Shown here piece after piece: positions 1-14,700 of a DNA stretch of 64,000 bases. Source of the DNA: Prunella strophiata (taxonomy: Eukaryota; Chordata; Aves; Passeriformes; Prunellidae); the NCBI GenBank assembly GCA_036583965.1, contig JAZBQD010000019.1:3153006-3217005 (forward strand). The letters are read 5' to 3'. The notes under the pieces were generated by a model. That model searched no databases. It was not told where the DNA came from and worked only from the letters and a program-made list of their open reading frames with translations. The translations under genes were made by a program, and so were the position numbers. Numbering within the stretch: the stretch's first letter is position 1; each line of letters begins with the position of its first letter.

Positions 1-1460
1 TTCATTTCCTAAAAGGATTGGGAATTCCATGGGCAGGAAAGCAGCTTTCCAGGACAAGATACTTCCTTGAGTCTGCAACATCAATAAAATTCACTGCTGA
101 AACTCAGCTTAGTGAAGCAAATTAGGATTGCTCTCAACATTTTGATGGCATTTTTGCAGGTCTCATCTCTGCATGACTTACCCACTACAAAATTAACTTG
201 TTGAACTTTAACTGACTCTTTTGGAGCAAAATATTCACTGGCAGGTGGGCTCCAAAGGGACAAGTATCCAAGCTTAATAAACATGCAGTCTATCAGCTTG
301 TGTGTGTTTTAATAACAGTAACAATTTTGTAGGTATTCAAAAAACCCAAAATAATTTTATTTTTACAACAACCTGTGGCAAGTCAAATCGGGAATAGGGC
401 AGACTAAAGCCTAAGTAAATGCCCATAAACTTTTAGCCATACATGCAAAAAATAAAATTCTACAATAAAAGCTGTTTAACAGTCCCCATGCCCACATTTC
501 AGCTGAAGGGAATTGTTTCAGTCACATGTGCTTTTTCTCTGGAGAGTTATGTTTGGTATTTTACACTCAACTCTGGCACTATTTTTCACTTGTTAATTGG
601 AAACCACAATCACTTCTGCAGTGTTTTGCTCTGCTTTCTGTACTTGTGATCTGCACTCAACTGTCAAATATTTAAAGCCCAAAGCTGTCCTGACAAGGGA
701 ACAACATCTGTCCCAGCTCTCCTTGGAGCTGACCTTCCACAAAGTGAGCCCTGGCTTCCATCTGTAGCAAACGGGTTGTTACTGGAAAGACAAAAGCCAA
801 TTCTACAACCTGCATGAGAACAAGACTCCAGCATCGTGTCTGTTCACACCAGGGTGGGTTTAGCAGTCAGATTCATCAAAATGTGCCTTTTGTACTGAAA
901 GGGAGAAATTTTAGAAATAGATGTAAATCTTCTTCAACATTAACTTTCCAGTTAATTAGGGGCTACTCGTAGTCATGTCACACAATGTAAAATCTGCTGT
1001 AGGATATAAAACTGTTGCTGAGATTGTTGTCATGGACGTTGTTAAAACAAACAACAGCCCCAATGATGGCAGGGTGTATGTATAGATCTCTCAGATATAT
1101 ACACATATACACACATGCCTGTATATATATGTATGTGCATTGTAGTTATTCTCATGTCTTAGCAATTAGACTCCAATTTTAAATAGCACCTTTATGTTTA
1201 CAGTTAAAACACTTTGTATTTTTTAATCACTTGGGGAGGAGATTGAGTCACCAAGGCTGTGCCAAACCAAGCTTGATTGCTTCAACCATTCCAGTAAGTA
1301 GCTCCTCAAAAGTTTTCATGAAGAAATCTAATTTTCACCCTGTATCTCCAGTAAAAACACATTCCAGGACTACCTCTCCTACCATTTAAGTGCACACAAA
1401 GATCAAAAATATCCCTAAACAGGAGAGCTCCCTACACTTGGGGACATGGGTTACTGGGGA
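1..1460. other. Intergenic, no gene recognised
   Basis: AT-rich unique sequence. The short open frames here have no recognisable protein composition and no splice context. A TA/CA microsatellite lies at about 1079-1140. I see no gene, RNA gene or clear mobile element before the CR1 tail at 1461. Confidence 0.6.
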
Positions 1461-1545
1461 CCTTGGACATGCTGGGTTAATAGCTGGACTCGATGATTTT
1501 TGAGGGCTTTTCCAGCCTAAATAGTCCATTATTCCATTCCTGCAA
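1461..1545 (+). repeat. CR1 LINE 3' tail
   Basis: The stretch reads like a CR1 3' end: 'ggttaatagctggactcgat' followed by a 'ttttccagcctaaa' block and a degenerate ATTCCATTCC tail. Sense orientation, heavily 5' truncated, old. Confidence 0.65.
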
Positions 1546-4500
1546 GGACTCTGCCCACCCCTGGTTTGAGCTTCACCTGTTTCGTTTCCCAGGTACCTCA
1601 GCCCTGGTTCCTCCCAGCAGGCAGGGACATCTAGCGACTAAAAAAGGATATTGCAAATAAACAATCACATCTATTTCCTACACGGTTTTGTTAAAATCAA
1701 ATCTATTTTGTTGCTGTGGCTGATGAGATATTTTCAACCCATTTAATTAGCCATGTCGACTCACCCACCATCTTTACTTGGTTTAACTCTTATCAGGAAA
1801 AATCAGAGGGTAAATAATTTATTTTTTAATTTCACTCCAGAAAAATAATTTGATTTCCTTGCAGTAATATCTCAACAGGGAAAGCTGCCTAAAAAATAAT
1901 TTTCTTCTTTGCACAGATCACTAGAATTCTGAACTTCTTTAGAGGACATTCACAAGTTTTGTTTCATTACATGTATCTTATGCTTCAAATAAGACATAAA
2001 GAAACATTCTACATCACTATCATCTTTCTTTTTCCTCCACATCTATAAATGCTCTCATGGAAAAGGCCCTGGTAAGTAAACCCATATTTCTGACCTGCTG
2101 CATGTCTAACATTTCTTCTTTAATAACTCCATGAGCATGGCAGGCTCTTCCTATTAACTACATTACATCATCATTATCAAAGAGGAAAGGAAATTAATTT
2201 TGTTTTCCAAAGACTTGGCAATAAGTTGGGTCTTTACTTCATCAGACATCTGCTGTTTTTCTACGTATGTCATTTGTGAAGCAGAGTTTTCCTTATGACT
2301 TTATTCTCCTCACAGTTTATCATGCCACACTGTTTACCAGGGAAATAAAGCAGAGAAGGATTTCTCATTTGCTCTCCAAAAGTGTAAAGCTAACTTAAAG
2401 CCAATATTATAATCTGTATTTCAGTTTCACATGCTTTTTCTGGTTTAAAATAAAGCTCAGCAAAGACTGTCATGCAAATATAACCTCTCATGGTCTATGC
2501 CTGAAATTTATTACTTGTGCTCCAGGACTTTGTTTTAACAGATGGGACTTTATCAGCAAATTATATGGGCAGGCCACCAACTTCCCTCAGGAATGGAGGA
2601 GTGCTAGTATTTACTTGGGCTCTTATCTATGCACTTAAAGCCATATTCTAACCACAAACTTCTATTTTCATTTATTGATAGAAAAGACAAAACACAGAGA
2701 ATCTTCTGTTCTAAGACACTGCATCTCCAGCCCCTGTGTTGCTGCTGTCAGATATTTCACATGAGGAAAACTTCTCTTTAAAACATCTCCTCTTCCTTTT
2801 TAAAGTTGAAGAGACTTGACAATGTGTTTTCACCTTCCCCACATAACCCCATAAATGTTCCATGAAAGGAAACAATTGAGATCGCTTTTCCAAATATTTA
2901 TTTTGCTAAATAATTCGTTGTGGTTTGCTTGGAGTTTTTCTCCACATCACTACACCATAATATACCCTGCAAATAATATTCTATGAGAGAATTTTGCTCA
3001 TGGAAAGTCTTCCTAAAGTACAGCCACCAGTGCATCAGGAACTGGAAGGTTTAGTGAATATATCCAGAGAGGAGTGACCCCAATTTCATCTCTTTACTAC
3101 CTTAGCAGCACAGAAGGGCTCAAAAATGTAATCCAGTTCTGAGCAGGCAGGAGAGGGTGCAGGACCCCCACGGGGAGAGGGAGGGAATCTGAGCCCCCAG
3201 GGCAGCCTGGCTCCCACCTGCTCCATGGTGTAACCTGTGTGAGACATTGTGGGCTGAGTAAGAGGCAGGTGAGGGAGAAAAACTAAATAAATAATAACTC
3301 CAGGGAGAGAAAGAAATAGTGATAAGCACTGAGTGTCATGCTAGCTGCCAGCTGCTATGTTCCAGTACAGAACCTGATATTTATGCTTACTGCTAATCAA
3401 GATCTAAAGATATAATTTATAATTTATCTCTGAATTGCACACATCATCCTCAAACAAACACTTTTTGAAGGAATTTTGAAAATGTGCATTCTACATCTAA
3501 TGACTCCATTCAGCAATGTGCTCTGAGATGGAATTCTGAAAAATATGTCACACAGCTTATTTTAAGATTTTCCTACTGAAATACAGTTTCATAGCAGTTT
3601 GAATTAATAAGAAGGATGCCAGGTAAATTCTTTCAAATGGGAAAGAGAATTTTAATACAAAACCATGTAAAAACTTGCAAAAAACTACTGAAACATTTGA
3701 AGTGTTTTGTTCCAAATCATTGAAAATAGAGTTAAAATTAAACTATGCTTTCCTGTTCAATGTAATTCTTTCAATATAGTTTCATTTGTATGTGTGTTAT
3801 AGCATCCATACTACAGGACCCAATCCTGTAACAACCCCCCTGGAATTTTCTGATGAAACCCATCTAGGAATATTTGAGCAATGCATTTAAGACTTGACAT
3901 TCTGTCAGATGAGACTCTTTGTTAGCAGAAAGATTCCAAGCGAATTCTCAACTATAAAGTTCAGAATCCAGCACAGAAACCACCTACATCATTGTAAGAC
4001 ACAGATAATGAACTGTTTAACTACAGTTAAATTTTGTCTTAATTTTTATTCTTGATGACTTGATTATCCTGTTCTTCAACCACATACAAAGCCCTGCTAA
4101 GCAATGAGATACATCCATTGTACTCCATGGGTCTTGGATGAGACCTTGATGGCCAAAGTTGTCCTGTTTTATTCCCACAATGAACAGCTCCCAGTCCAAA
4201 AATGTGGTGTTACTACAAGAAAATGTATCAGAAACCAGACCTCAGAGGAAAACTTAGTAATACAGAGAAAGTTTGAAAACACATTACAAAAGTAAGAGGA
4301 TTTGTAAAGCAACCCTGTGAAAATCTGGCCATGGTTCTGGCCCAACAATCCATATCTGGATTTCAAATATTTCAACCTTTATAGATAAGATATAAACCAA
4401 ATGGTGTGGTATGAACCACCACAAGGATAAGGGTTATTTTCTAAATAATCACCAAAATCATGCTTAGAGGCAATAAACAATTGCCAGAGCTGTAACTCAT

Positions 4501-7500
4501 GTGAGAGCAGTTAAGCAAAGGCAAATTCCAAGGTATTTTAGCTGAATATGGTGTTCAAATTCTGACATACAAGGATAGGAACTCATGTGAAATATGGACC
4601 TGGATTTCAATTTTAAACTTCTTGCCATTAAAGTTCAGGGTATGTTTGGGTCACACAGCTCAATATGGGTTTAGATCTCTACAGGATATCGGGGTTTTTA
4701 AAGATACTTTTCATTTTCAGATGTGACAGTTAAAAAATCCTGGGTACAATAAACCATTTGACTTGAGGAAAAAAAAAAGTTGAGCTATAAACTGAAACCA
4801 AAGTAGCTCAACTTGGGAGTGTCCCAGCTGCAGAAAACTCTTAATTTTAAAACATTTTGATTGATCCCCAATCTCTTAGAATTATATTGCAGTAAGGGCT
4901 GTGCACCCTTCTGAAATCAGGCTATGCCTCAATTACTTCATCTGCGGATAAATTTCATTGTTATTTGAAACATGTGCAAAAGGCAGATACCAGTATACCC
5001 TAAAATTGATTAAATATCTACCTCATTAAAATACAAACCCTACAGTATAAGAGGCCCTGCTATGAGGGTTCACTTTGCATTAAGAATGCTAAACCTTGCC
5101 AGAGAAATACCATTCTGGATCTGGATCAATCCAGTTTAGTTGGACAACATCTGTATTTTAGCAGCTGGACACCTAGAGCACCAGCAGCCTCATTAGGGCT
5201 TTCACAGAGTTTCTACTGACAGTAAACACAAACTGACTCACCTGGTTGTCTCCAGCAATTCAAGGGAGAAAGGTAAACAGGAATCTTCCTCAGATAAAAC
5301 CTGGAGTGAAAAGCTTCATCCCATATGAAGCTGACATTTTTGAGCACCAAATTTGGATCCGAGTATTTCAGAATGTTTTATGAATTCAAAAGTGACTCAA
5401 GGAAATGTGAAACCTGACAGGCTATTAGTCCATTCTGGGGGACTATTACCTTCCAGACAATTATTTTCAACATAAAATTCTGAGGTTTGGAAAACCCTTG
5501 TGCCACTTCCCGTGAGGATTCACAGTCTGCTGGCCAAATGTGTCTCTGCCTTGTGATACAACACACACAGTAACACTGTGCTTGCTGCCCTTGGATTAAC
5601 AGACAGGAAGAAAACTTCATAGCTTAGTTCTGAGACACTATTTTAAAAGGGCAATAATTATTTTTAAATTATACAAAAAACTTACATAAACACAAAACTG
5701 ACAGGAAAAAGTAGGTAAAACCAGTCCCATCATGGCAAAGAAGCAAACTAGGTGAATGGTATTCAGACATTCTGGCTGGATGGATCATTTTTCCTGACCT
5801 TCCCCTACAAGATAGCACAAATAAGAGGAATGGCACTTTCTGGAGTCTCTCAGTTTTCCATGCATGCAGAAAAGCCTCTAAGAATCACAGCATTTCCTTG
5901 GGGGGGGGAAAAAAGTCACAAATGTGTGCTGGATCTGTTTGATGAGGTTGTCCCCAGTTGTTGCCCTGTTTTTGAAGGGAGAGCTGGGAAGATGCAGAGT
6001 GCAAGGCAGAGGAACTGCCCCAGAGATGGTACCTACACTTAGTTGGTATTTTTCCCTGGAGCTCACATCTGGCAGCATGCACCTCAGGGAATGCAAGGAA
6101 AACAAGGAAACCAGGAGTCACAATCTTGGGTTTTCACTATCCAAACAACTCTGGAAGCCAACACTGCACGCTTGCTGTGCTCCTGAGTTGCTACCTGAAA
6201 AGAAGGAGCAGGTTGCACTGGTTTAATTCTCTGGGTGAGCACTACTGCAGCCTGTGGATCACAGCTCAGCACCCTTTGTGATCAAGAACCTCTGCAGGTG
6301 TTTTTCAGCCATATTTTGCTACAACAGCTCTGGAAGAAGCAGTTCAGTTCCACATTGCTCAAAGCCATGTCCACAAGGTGCACACCCACCCTGTAGTTAA
6401 GCAAGGAATTTGAAGGGGTGCTTGGTGAACAGGGTGAGTTACAGAGTTGTATCAGGTTTAAATCAATCCCTTTTCAGCAGAGCACTTATGTATGTGATTA
6501 CCTTTAAGGCTGTATGTTCCTCATTAAGTCGGTGGGGTTAAGTATGCCCTTAATGATATAACAACGATCAGAATATGCTTAACTCTTTTACAGATGGCAG
6601 CCCTGAGCCAGGACCCTCATTAGTGCTCCTGCTACACTGACAAAGGGACTGGGCCCTTTTACTACCAGGGAAATGGGATGTGGTCTTTCATAATATTTCA
6701 AGCATTAAATCCAAGTGCAGTTTCCAGAAGAAAGCCACTCAAATCCACACGGACATCCCAGCTACATTACTGTACATCTCACCTCCTGAGTTCTGTGTGG
6801 AAATGTCTTCTGAGTGTGGAAGGGACTGTCCCAAGCTCTTGGAGGATCATTTGTAAACTTGGCATGAGGTTTGTTTTCTAAGATGCTGCTGTGAACAATT
6901 TGTCACTGACTGAAAGTCTGACAAACAAGCCCCTCTAGGTTAATTTGGACAATGATTAGGAATGCTTCTCTGGAGCTAAGGATGGAATACAGGCTTTGAA
7001 GGCATTGCTTTTACTTACGACATCCAAACTGCCTTAAGATGAAAATAACAATGACAATGCAATGCCAAGGATCCAAAAGTTAGGAAATGCCACAAAATTC
7101 ATTCAGCCCTTTTTTGAGTCAGGTGTCCATTGCATGATCATGCACAATTCTTTTCCACCAACCCACCACTCCATTCACTGTGAGGAAAGAATTAGGACTG
7201 TCCAGGAGAGAGCTGTCTGTAGAGATGCTCACTGATTTCAAAATCAAGCAGTTATTCAACTTCTTTCTGTTCTTCCATTCTACATGCAGCCCCAGGCTTT
7301 ATCCTGTACATGGCCTTAAACTCCACATTTAATATGGAATTATCCATTTCCTCACAGGCATTCCTAGAGTTCTCTTGACAAAACATCCATGTACATCACA
7401 CTGGATAAAAAGTTTGTCTTCACAACAGATATGGGAGAACAGAATTAACAGCTTCCACTCAGATCATTTGTTGTTTTGTGATACCTATACTTCCTACTTC

Positions 7501-10500
7501 CCTCCAATTTTCTCCATTGGAATTCCCATCAAGTGCTTCTTCCTGTTATTTACCCTGAGTATGTACTTGAGAGACAGCACTAGAAGCAGAGAAAAAGAAT
7601 TATGAAATGAAAACTTCAGAGAATTTGGCTGCCAAACCCTAAAAATCTCTACTAAACATCTGTGAACTAAAATCTTTTGAGAGCCATGCAGCTTGGCCAG
7701 ATTTGGGAAAAATTTTATAGGGATGCCAAAAGATCTCAATTTGATCTCAGAACAACTTTCATGCCAGATTTCAGGTGTTTGACCAAAGCCTGCTTGGGAT
7801 CACAATGAGAATTGACGAATCTTTGGTTTGCTTGTGGGTTGTTTGTTTATTTGATTTACACAGTGTCTTTTTCATTAAAGCATTTCTAGTAGAGTGAGAG
7901 GAGTGTTGCTAATCAAAAACAGTTAAAAAGTTGTAACAGAGATCAGTGCAATATGCACTTAAAGCATCCCAGTTCTTCTGGGGATGCAAATTGAGAATTA
8001 AAATATAAAAATTGGGAATAAGGTTCCTTGATTTTAAGGATAAGTACTACAGATTAGTAGGCAAAGGTGTGTTAGACCTTGCAGTGACTCCTGGTGGCAG
8101 CTGTCCTGGGAAAGAAAGGGAATATCAGTGTAAAACTCATGGCACAAGGGTGCTGTTCACAGGCTGGCAGGATCCTCTGAGCAGATCTGCCAGAAAGGTT
8201 CTTCCCTCTGGGCACCTTCCAGGGCTGCAGTTTCTCTGGAGCACCAATGACATTCCTGGCTGCTGGGATTCAACCCCAGTCAGCAAGGGAAGCTTCCCAA
8301 AGGAAATCTCAGTAGTGCTTTTTTTCTGTTCTCTTCCAGCTATTTCAGTACCTAGCTCTTCCCTCATCCCCCAGATTTTGGGTCACAATGAAAATGTAAA
8401 TGCCAAAAAGTATTGAATAGCAGGAAAATATTAGAAGTTTGTTAAAGATGACAAAATGGTGCTTTTCCCCTTGCTGAAAATGTCAAGGAAAGGTAGATAT
8501 TTCTGACAAATTTCCAGGAGAAAATAATGAATTTCAACTAATAAAATCCTAAGAATACAAAAAAAATAAATTTTTCGGCATAAAACTTCTTTTGTGACTT
8601 AGTAAACAACTTCTACAAATGTAGATATTTTCAATATAAAACCAAAAAATCTACATGTTTTGACAGAAAAGAGTCAACAGCAAATTATGATCATGAACAC
8701 TCTGATGCATTTTAAGTTTCCTTATTGTTTTTTTTTTTTAAATAAATCCTTGTGGGCCACAAAGAACAGCACCTTTGTGACATCTTTCATAGAAACACAG
8801 AATGATCCCAGTGGGCAGGCAGTGGGATCTAGGAATGATGCTGTAATTCCTTCAGGCTCTGTGGCTTTATTTGTGGGGATTTCTTTTCACTGGCCTCCAA
8901 AGGCTCTTCTCAAATATGACTCCTCCACCCAGGATGTGAAAGCCTAATGCTTTAGGACAGATATGTGCAAAGGAAAAAAAGGAAATCTGGTTTAAATGCA
9001 AGGGAAGACAAAGCAGATAAAGGAGTGATTTTAAGTTAAGCTAGTGAGAAGTGCACAATTAATTTTAAAATTAATGTATTTATTTCTTAGAAATAAAATA
9101 GAAATAAGCTTTTTAGAAATGAGCATTTTTGTGGAGGATGATGGCTGAGACCCACGTGGACAGTGAAGGCAGATGCTGCTACCTAAACATGTAAACCACT
9201 AAGTTGTACAAAGTGCCTCCCCACTTTTAAATTGACTGAAATGAAATCAAATTAATTTGGTTTTAATTTATAAGTCAGCTCACGTGAGCACAAGATTCCT
9301 CCTTTTCTTCACATTCACTACTCTAGGCAGGAATAAGGTGACCCCTGGGCACATGTGGGGCAGGATTTACATTGAAAGCCCCAGCAGTGATCTGTGGAGG
9401 AGTCTGAGCAGCAGGAACAGCATCCAGGCCCTTGGCTTGCTCCTCACACAGTTGTGCTGACAGGTCTGGAGCTGCCCTTCACACTGTCACACGCTGCTCC
9501 TGCCTCCTTGTCCCCTCCATGTCATTTTATTTCTTTGACTCATATTTAACACACCTCCATCCATCCCTATGCACTGAGGGCCCCTATTCCTCCTCTGCAC
9601 TCACAGCAAGCTCAGCCAAACCTCCATGCTGAGGCAGCTTCCCAGGGATCCCTGTATGGGATTTCTTGAGAGGCTTCTGGGGCTCATCCAAAACGCAGCC
9701 CAGCAGAGCAATGGGCTTTCCCCCACACTGTCCTATCAGAGGAATTCAGCTCCAGCCCAGTGTCACTGCCACCTCATCAAGCTGACACAGAGGTGCCAAG
9801 AAAGTGCTGTCCTACCCCAGAACTCCAACTTGTCACCACCTCAATGTGAGCCAGTGACATTTCCTATGATTTCCACAGATCTCCAGGGTGTGAATCTGGG
9901 ATATGGGCTGTAAACATAATTCACAAAGCAAGCTGAGGCTGCACTGATAAATTGTATTTCTTACCCTGTTAAACGCTCAACACACCAAATACATAAAATA
10001 TCTTGTTTATTAACTTCTTCCTGTGTGGACAGACCCACTCCAGAGAATCAGCCCATTTTTTTAATGTCACATGAATGAAAATCAACATTGGATGACAATC
10101 TACTGTGGACCCATTTATGGTGATTTATTGAAGCTTAAGACACTACTTTCTAAACATATTTTGTGTAACCCACCTGAGAGTCTGACCATCTGGTTAAATA
10201 AGATTTTCTAATAGATTTCAAAATGTTACTGCACTTGGCCTGAAGACACTAATGTTAAAAACCTCAGCAGTAAGGAAAAAAGTCCAATTACACAAAGGCA
10301 CAAAGAATTCCTGATCAAAACTCTGCAGCAAATCCTGAACTGCTGCAAATTGGCATAAAGTAACTTACAGGGGGCAGGAATTTGGTGAGCTATTTAGATA
10401 TGAATGGCTGTAATTCCACAGGATCTGAAATTCTTTTTCTGTAAGAAGTCAGGCAATCAGGGTTCACCAGATTGAAATGAGTATCTCACAGGCTGTAAGA

Positions 10501-11660
10501 TGCTGTAAGATAAAAAGCATGCTGGCTGTTTTCCAGCAAGGAACTTGAGCATGTCCTTATCTTTAAGCTTATGAGCAGTCACATTGAAGTCTCATGCTTT
10601 GGGCCTGAAATTAAACATTAACTTAAGGATTTGGGCCAGCACCAATGAAATTTTAAAAGTGACAACTCCAAAAGCCAGGATTGTTTTGGGAACAGTTACT
10701 CAGGTGTATCTGGTCTGAGCTCAGCTGACAGTCTCAAGAAGGGATGAAAGTGCTGTTACCTTTCTGCTTTCCATTTAACTGTGGGAAATGTTTTCAAGCT
10801 AATAAATAGCTATTGAGATAATTGAGAGAATTTAAAACAAACTTATATAATGCCTTGAAAAATGTAGCACACCTTTGTCTCAGTCATCCAAAATACAAAT
10901 AGAGAAAAATCTGAAAATCTGTCACAAAGCTCTAAATTAAGTGTTTTGTCAATAGCTGAGTATTTTTCAGCATTAACCTGCAACTTCAGCTGTTAAAGTA
11001 AGTCAAGGAGACAGGAAGTGAAGATGGAAATCAGAAAGAATAAAAGCTGCAAAATTAAGCTGTTCTCTTTCACATGTGAAATTCCATATAAAATACTTCC
11101 CTATAAATAGTTGTCAATAAACACAACTGCTGCAAATGTATTTGGTAAATGTTGAGGTCAAAGGCCTCAACTGTTTATTGCCTTGTAAACTCAAAGGCAA
11201 GTAAATTTATTGCCTGAACGAGTTTCAGAGTATTGGCCATCATAAAAACTCTGCATCCAAGGTACAAACCAGCCCATGGGCTGTATCACAACTATTCCAC
11301 ACACAACTCAGGACCACCACATGTAGCATAATTCCAAGTATCAGAAATACATCAGGAATATATTGCTGCCATGCTGGATGTCCTCTGCACTTCACAGTTG
11401 GAGGAATGGATCTCACCATTTATGTGATCTAGGTCTCACAGAGAGAAGATTATTACTTCATAGTGCCTCTTTTCCCTAATTTCAAAAAGATTGAGTTTGT
11501 TCTAAAGCTTTCTATAAACTGATTAGAACCATGGTTAGTGTTTAGTTACAAATCCTATCCTTAGATCCATTATTCATGACTATACTTCCAGCCTTAATGT
11601 TTTGAGAATAGTAATTATCTTCTAGCTCCAAAACATAAAAAGGCCACTTCAGAAACAAAG

Positions 11661-11720
11661 TACATATGTGTGTGTGTGTATATATGTACACACATACATA
11701 ATGTATGTATATATATGTTT
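11661..11720. repeat. TG/TA microsatellite
   Basis: Alternating purine-pyrimidine tract of mixed TG, CA and TA dinucleotides, interrupted. A smaller similar tract is at 1079-1140. Confidence 0.8.
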
Positions 11721-14700
11721 TCTTGACCAGGATTCTGTTTAAGGAACATTATGCTTCTGTTCTCTGAAGTTACAGCTCTAGAACTGAATGTGCTCGGTGC
11801 CCTTCTTCACATGATCCTCTCTCAAGAATTGTATGATTATTAATTATTGTAAATTAGGAGAGAACAATCTGCACAAAATGGATCAAGAGAAAATTGTAGG
11901 CTCAAGCTAATATGGCATTTGGTATAAAATACTACACTTAGTAATCCAGCCTGTAAACTCCTCAGGGATTTTCCCTCTAATGTTTTTCTCTGTACCATGG
12001 AATATGCAGCCAGTGCTAGGAACTCTGGGGTAATTCCAATTTTTAATCCCCTTCAGTTGTGTGGTCAAAAGGAGCTGTCTGGCTGCCCAAACTGGGCTTT
12101 CCAATTTAACTGGAACTGCATCCTGCCTCCACTCTGTGAGTCCATTTGTGAGGAGCTGATATCTGCAGATAAAGCTCTGCAGGGTGTTATTTGAGACTGA
12201 AGGTGCTGTCAGGGGATGGAGCAACTGAGTGCATCTGCCAGTCAGCAGCCCCAGCATCCCCACTTCAGCTGAGCACACACACATGTGGACAGGCCCATGA
12301 CAGTGCACACACACAGACAGTGCCCCACACGGGACAGGAAACCCATCAAACAACAAACCAACAGCAGCAGATTTAAAAATCTACTTCCACAGATCTGCAA
12401 GCTTAAATAAGTCAGAGATCTAAACACAAAACACCCAGGAACGTGCACAGGTACACCTCATTTCCTAGACAACTTATGGCACAGGTACAGAATGTAGATT
12501 TTTGGTTTTACTCCAGACAGATCTGTTTTCTGATATTGTTCCCATCAAAGAAAACTCTCCCTTTTCCTCCAGCCCTTTCTTGGAAATGTTAAATGGTAAA
12601 CACTGCTCTGATTAACTGGCCCAGTAGATTCCATGCACAAACACCTCGTCAATGTCAACAAACCAACATTTAAACTGAAAGGTACTGTCATGCTGACCCT
12701 CCTTCTTCTATTTGCATCCTTTTAAAAAACCACAATTAATCCAAACCACATACAGCATGTGACAAGTATAATACCACAACACTGTTATATTTGAGTGGGC
12801 AAATCAGAAAATTTAACACTTTTCCCCACATTTCCAGAACAGCTTTATCCTGAGATGATAATACACAAATGCAGAACACTTGTGACTGAAGACTTCATTG
12901 GAGCAATGGACAATATTTCCATCCAGGAAATTCAGCTCCTGCTTCTTTCCACACCAGAACCACTTAACACACCCACTGATGAGGATTTATCACTTATAGG
13001 CACTGACTTCTTGGGGGAAAAGCTAAGAAAGCAGTACCTCCATCCCTAGGCAGTGATACCTAACAGAGCATTACTCATGGTAGTAATTCCACTGGGGTTA
13101 ATTGAACTGATCAGTAGAATGGTTAAGGTGAAGGAGAAACGGACTCCAAATTAACACAAGGAGAAAATAAGCCAAATAATAATAATGCACAATATTAAAC
13201 ATCAAACTCTTCCAGGTACTTCTGTCCTATAAGTCTGTTTAGCACAGCTAATGGAATAACAAATAAGTGTCAGTACATTACCCACCCATTACACTGTCAC
13301 TCAACAAACAACACAGCCATGAACTTTTCTTGGCACAATGTGGGATATAAATGGGGTACTGTTGCTTAATCATTCTCCATGATGTTTATAGGAGGGAAAT
13401 AAGAGCTCAGCATAACTAGAGGCCACAGGAGGGACACTTTAAAGGCTGCACTGCCATGTGTGTCAATACCAAGAGCTCAGCACATCTGGCTTAATTCATT
13501 TTTTAGCTGTTTGCTAACTGGAGACCAGGTGTTATTTCCTCTTTGAGATGGGAAATGCCTTTAATTGCTGCCAGTGTATCTCCCTCGTGCCAAATGGGCA
13601 CTCAGCAGACCCTGTGAAAACCAGTAGGAGTTGTGGGAGAAGCTGGGGCTGGGATTGGCCCATGGTGCCTCTGCAGACCACAGGCCCTTGGAAGAGAAGC
13701 TGTGTCTGACTGTGGTCTTAGTCTGACAGAGCCTGAGCCCACTGCAAGGCATCTCAGTGTTTTTGAAACAGAAATATAGAAGAAGATGGCTAATTCCAAA
13801 ATCCCTGCCCTCCTCTGAACAAAGGAAGTGTATCTCTTTAGCATTATGTCTTCCAAGATTTCTTCCAGAACAAGTTACAGCCTTTAAGGGACTCTACCCA
13901 GCAATCCTTTTAAGAAAAGCAGTTTTTTAAAAACAATCACCTTTTGCTACAGTCTTTTGGGGAGACCTTTTGACCAGTTGGACTCAGTTTGTCTTTCAAA
14001 ACTCAGTTAAACATTAGCAAAGCTGCTCATGAATAATTTTTCATAAGAAGCTTTTTTTTTCACATCCATGTTTGGCAGAAAGCAGAAACAATCTGAGGCT
14101 GTTAGAGAAAAATCAAACTTGCCTCAGATGATCTGTATCCCCAAACAAGTTTAGAGCACAGCTGCAGATAGGTTTTGGAGATATGAGCTTTGTGCACTCA
14201 CACAAACATCAAACCACATTACTGGCCACAGGAACATGCCAGAGAAGTTCATTTGAAAATCATTATGAATTCATTTATACAAGTAACACCTTGTGGTCCC
14301 TGCTGTGAGTGTGGTTGTGCTGCAGCTATTTCCTTTTATGTCAGAAATGTTTTTTGGAAGTTTGGCATGAGAAACACACTAATACTTTTGTTAAGAAAAA
14401 TTTTGGGTTCTGCAGCAGGTCCTTGAGAACAGCAGCATAATGGAAGTATTCAGATTTTTATCATTTGTAGCCCAGTTTCAGCTTTGCCTTACAGAATAAA
14501 ATTCCTTCAAAGCTAATTTCAGTCCAGTCCCAAGAGAGCATTTGTCCATATCATGAAAACAGGGGATTTTATTTAACACAATTACATGCACATGCTGGTG
14601 CAGTCAGATGCCTGACTGGAATAGCAGAGTTAAGACAGGTCAGGATGAAGGTGCACTGGTGGAGCTTGGCAGGGAACCTGCTTTTAGTGTTTCTGGCTCT

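Noticed and set aside
12795..13049. 84-codon plus-strand frame
   Set aside because: Superficially protein-like but with no splice sites, homologue or neighbouring exons that I can identify.
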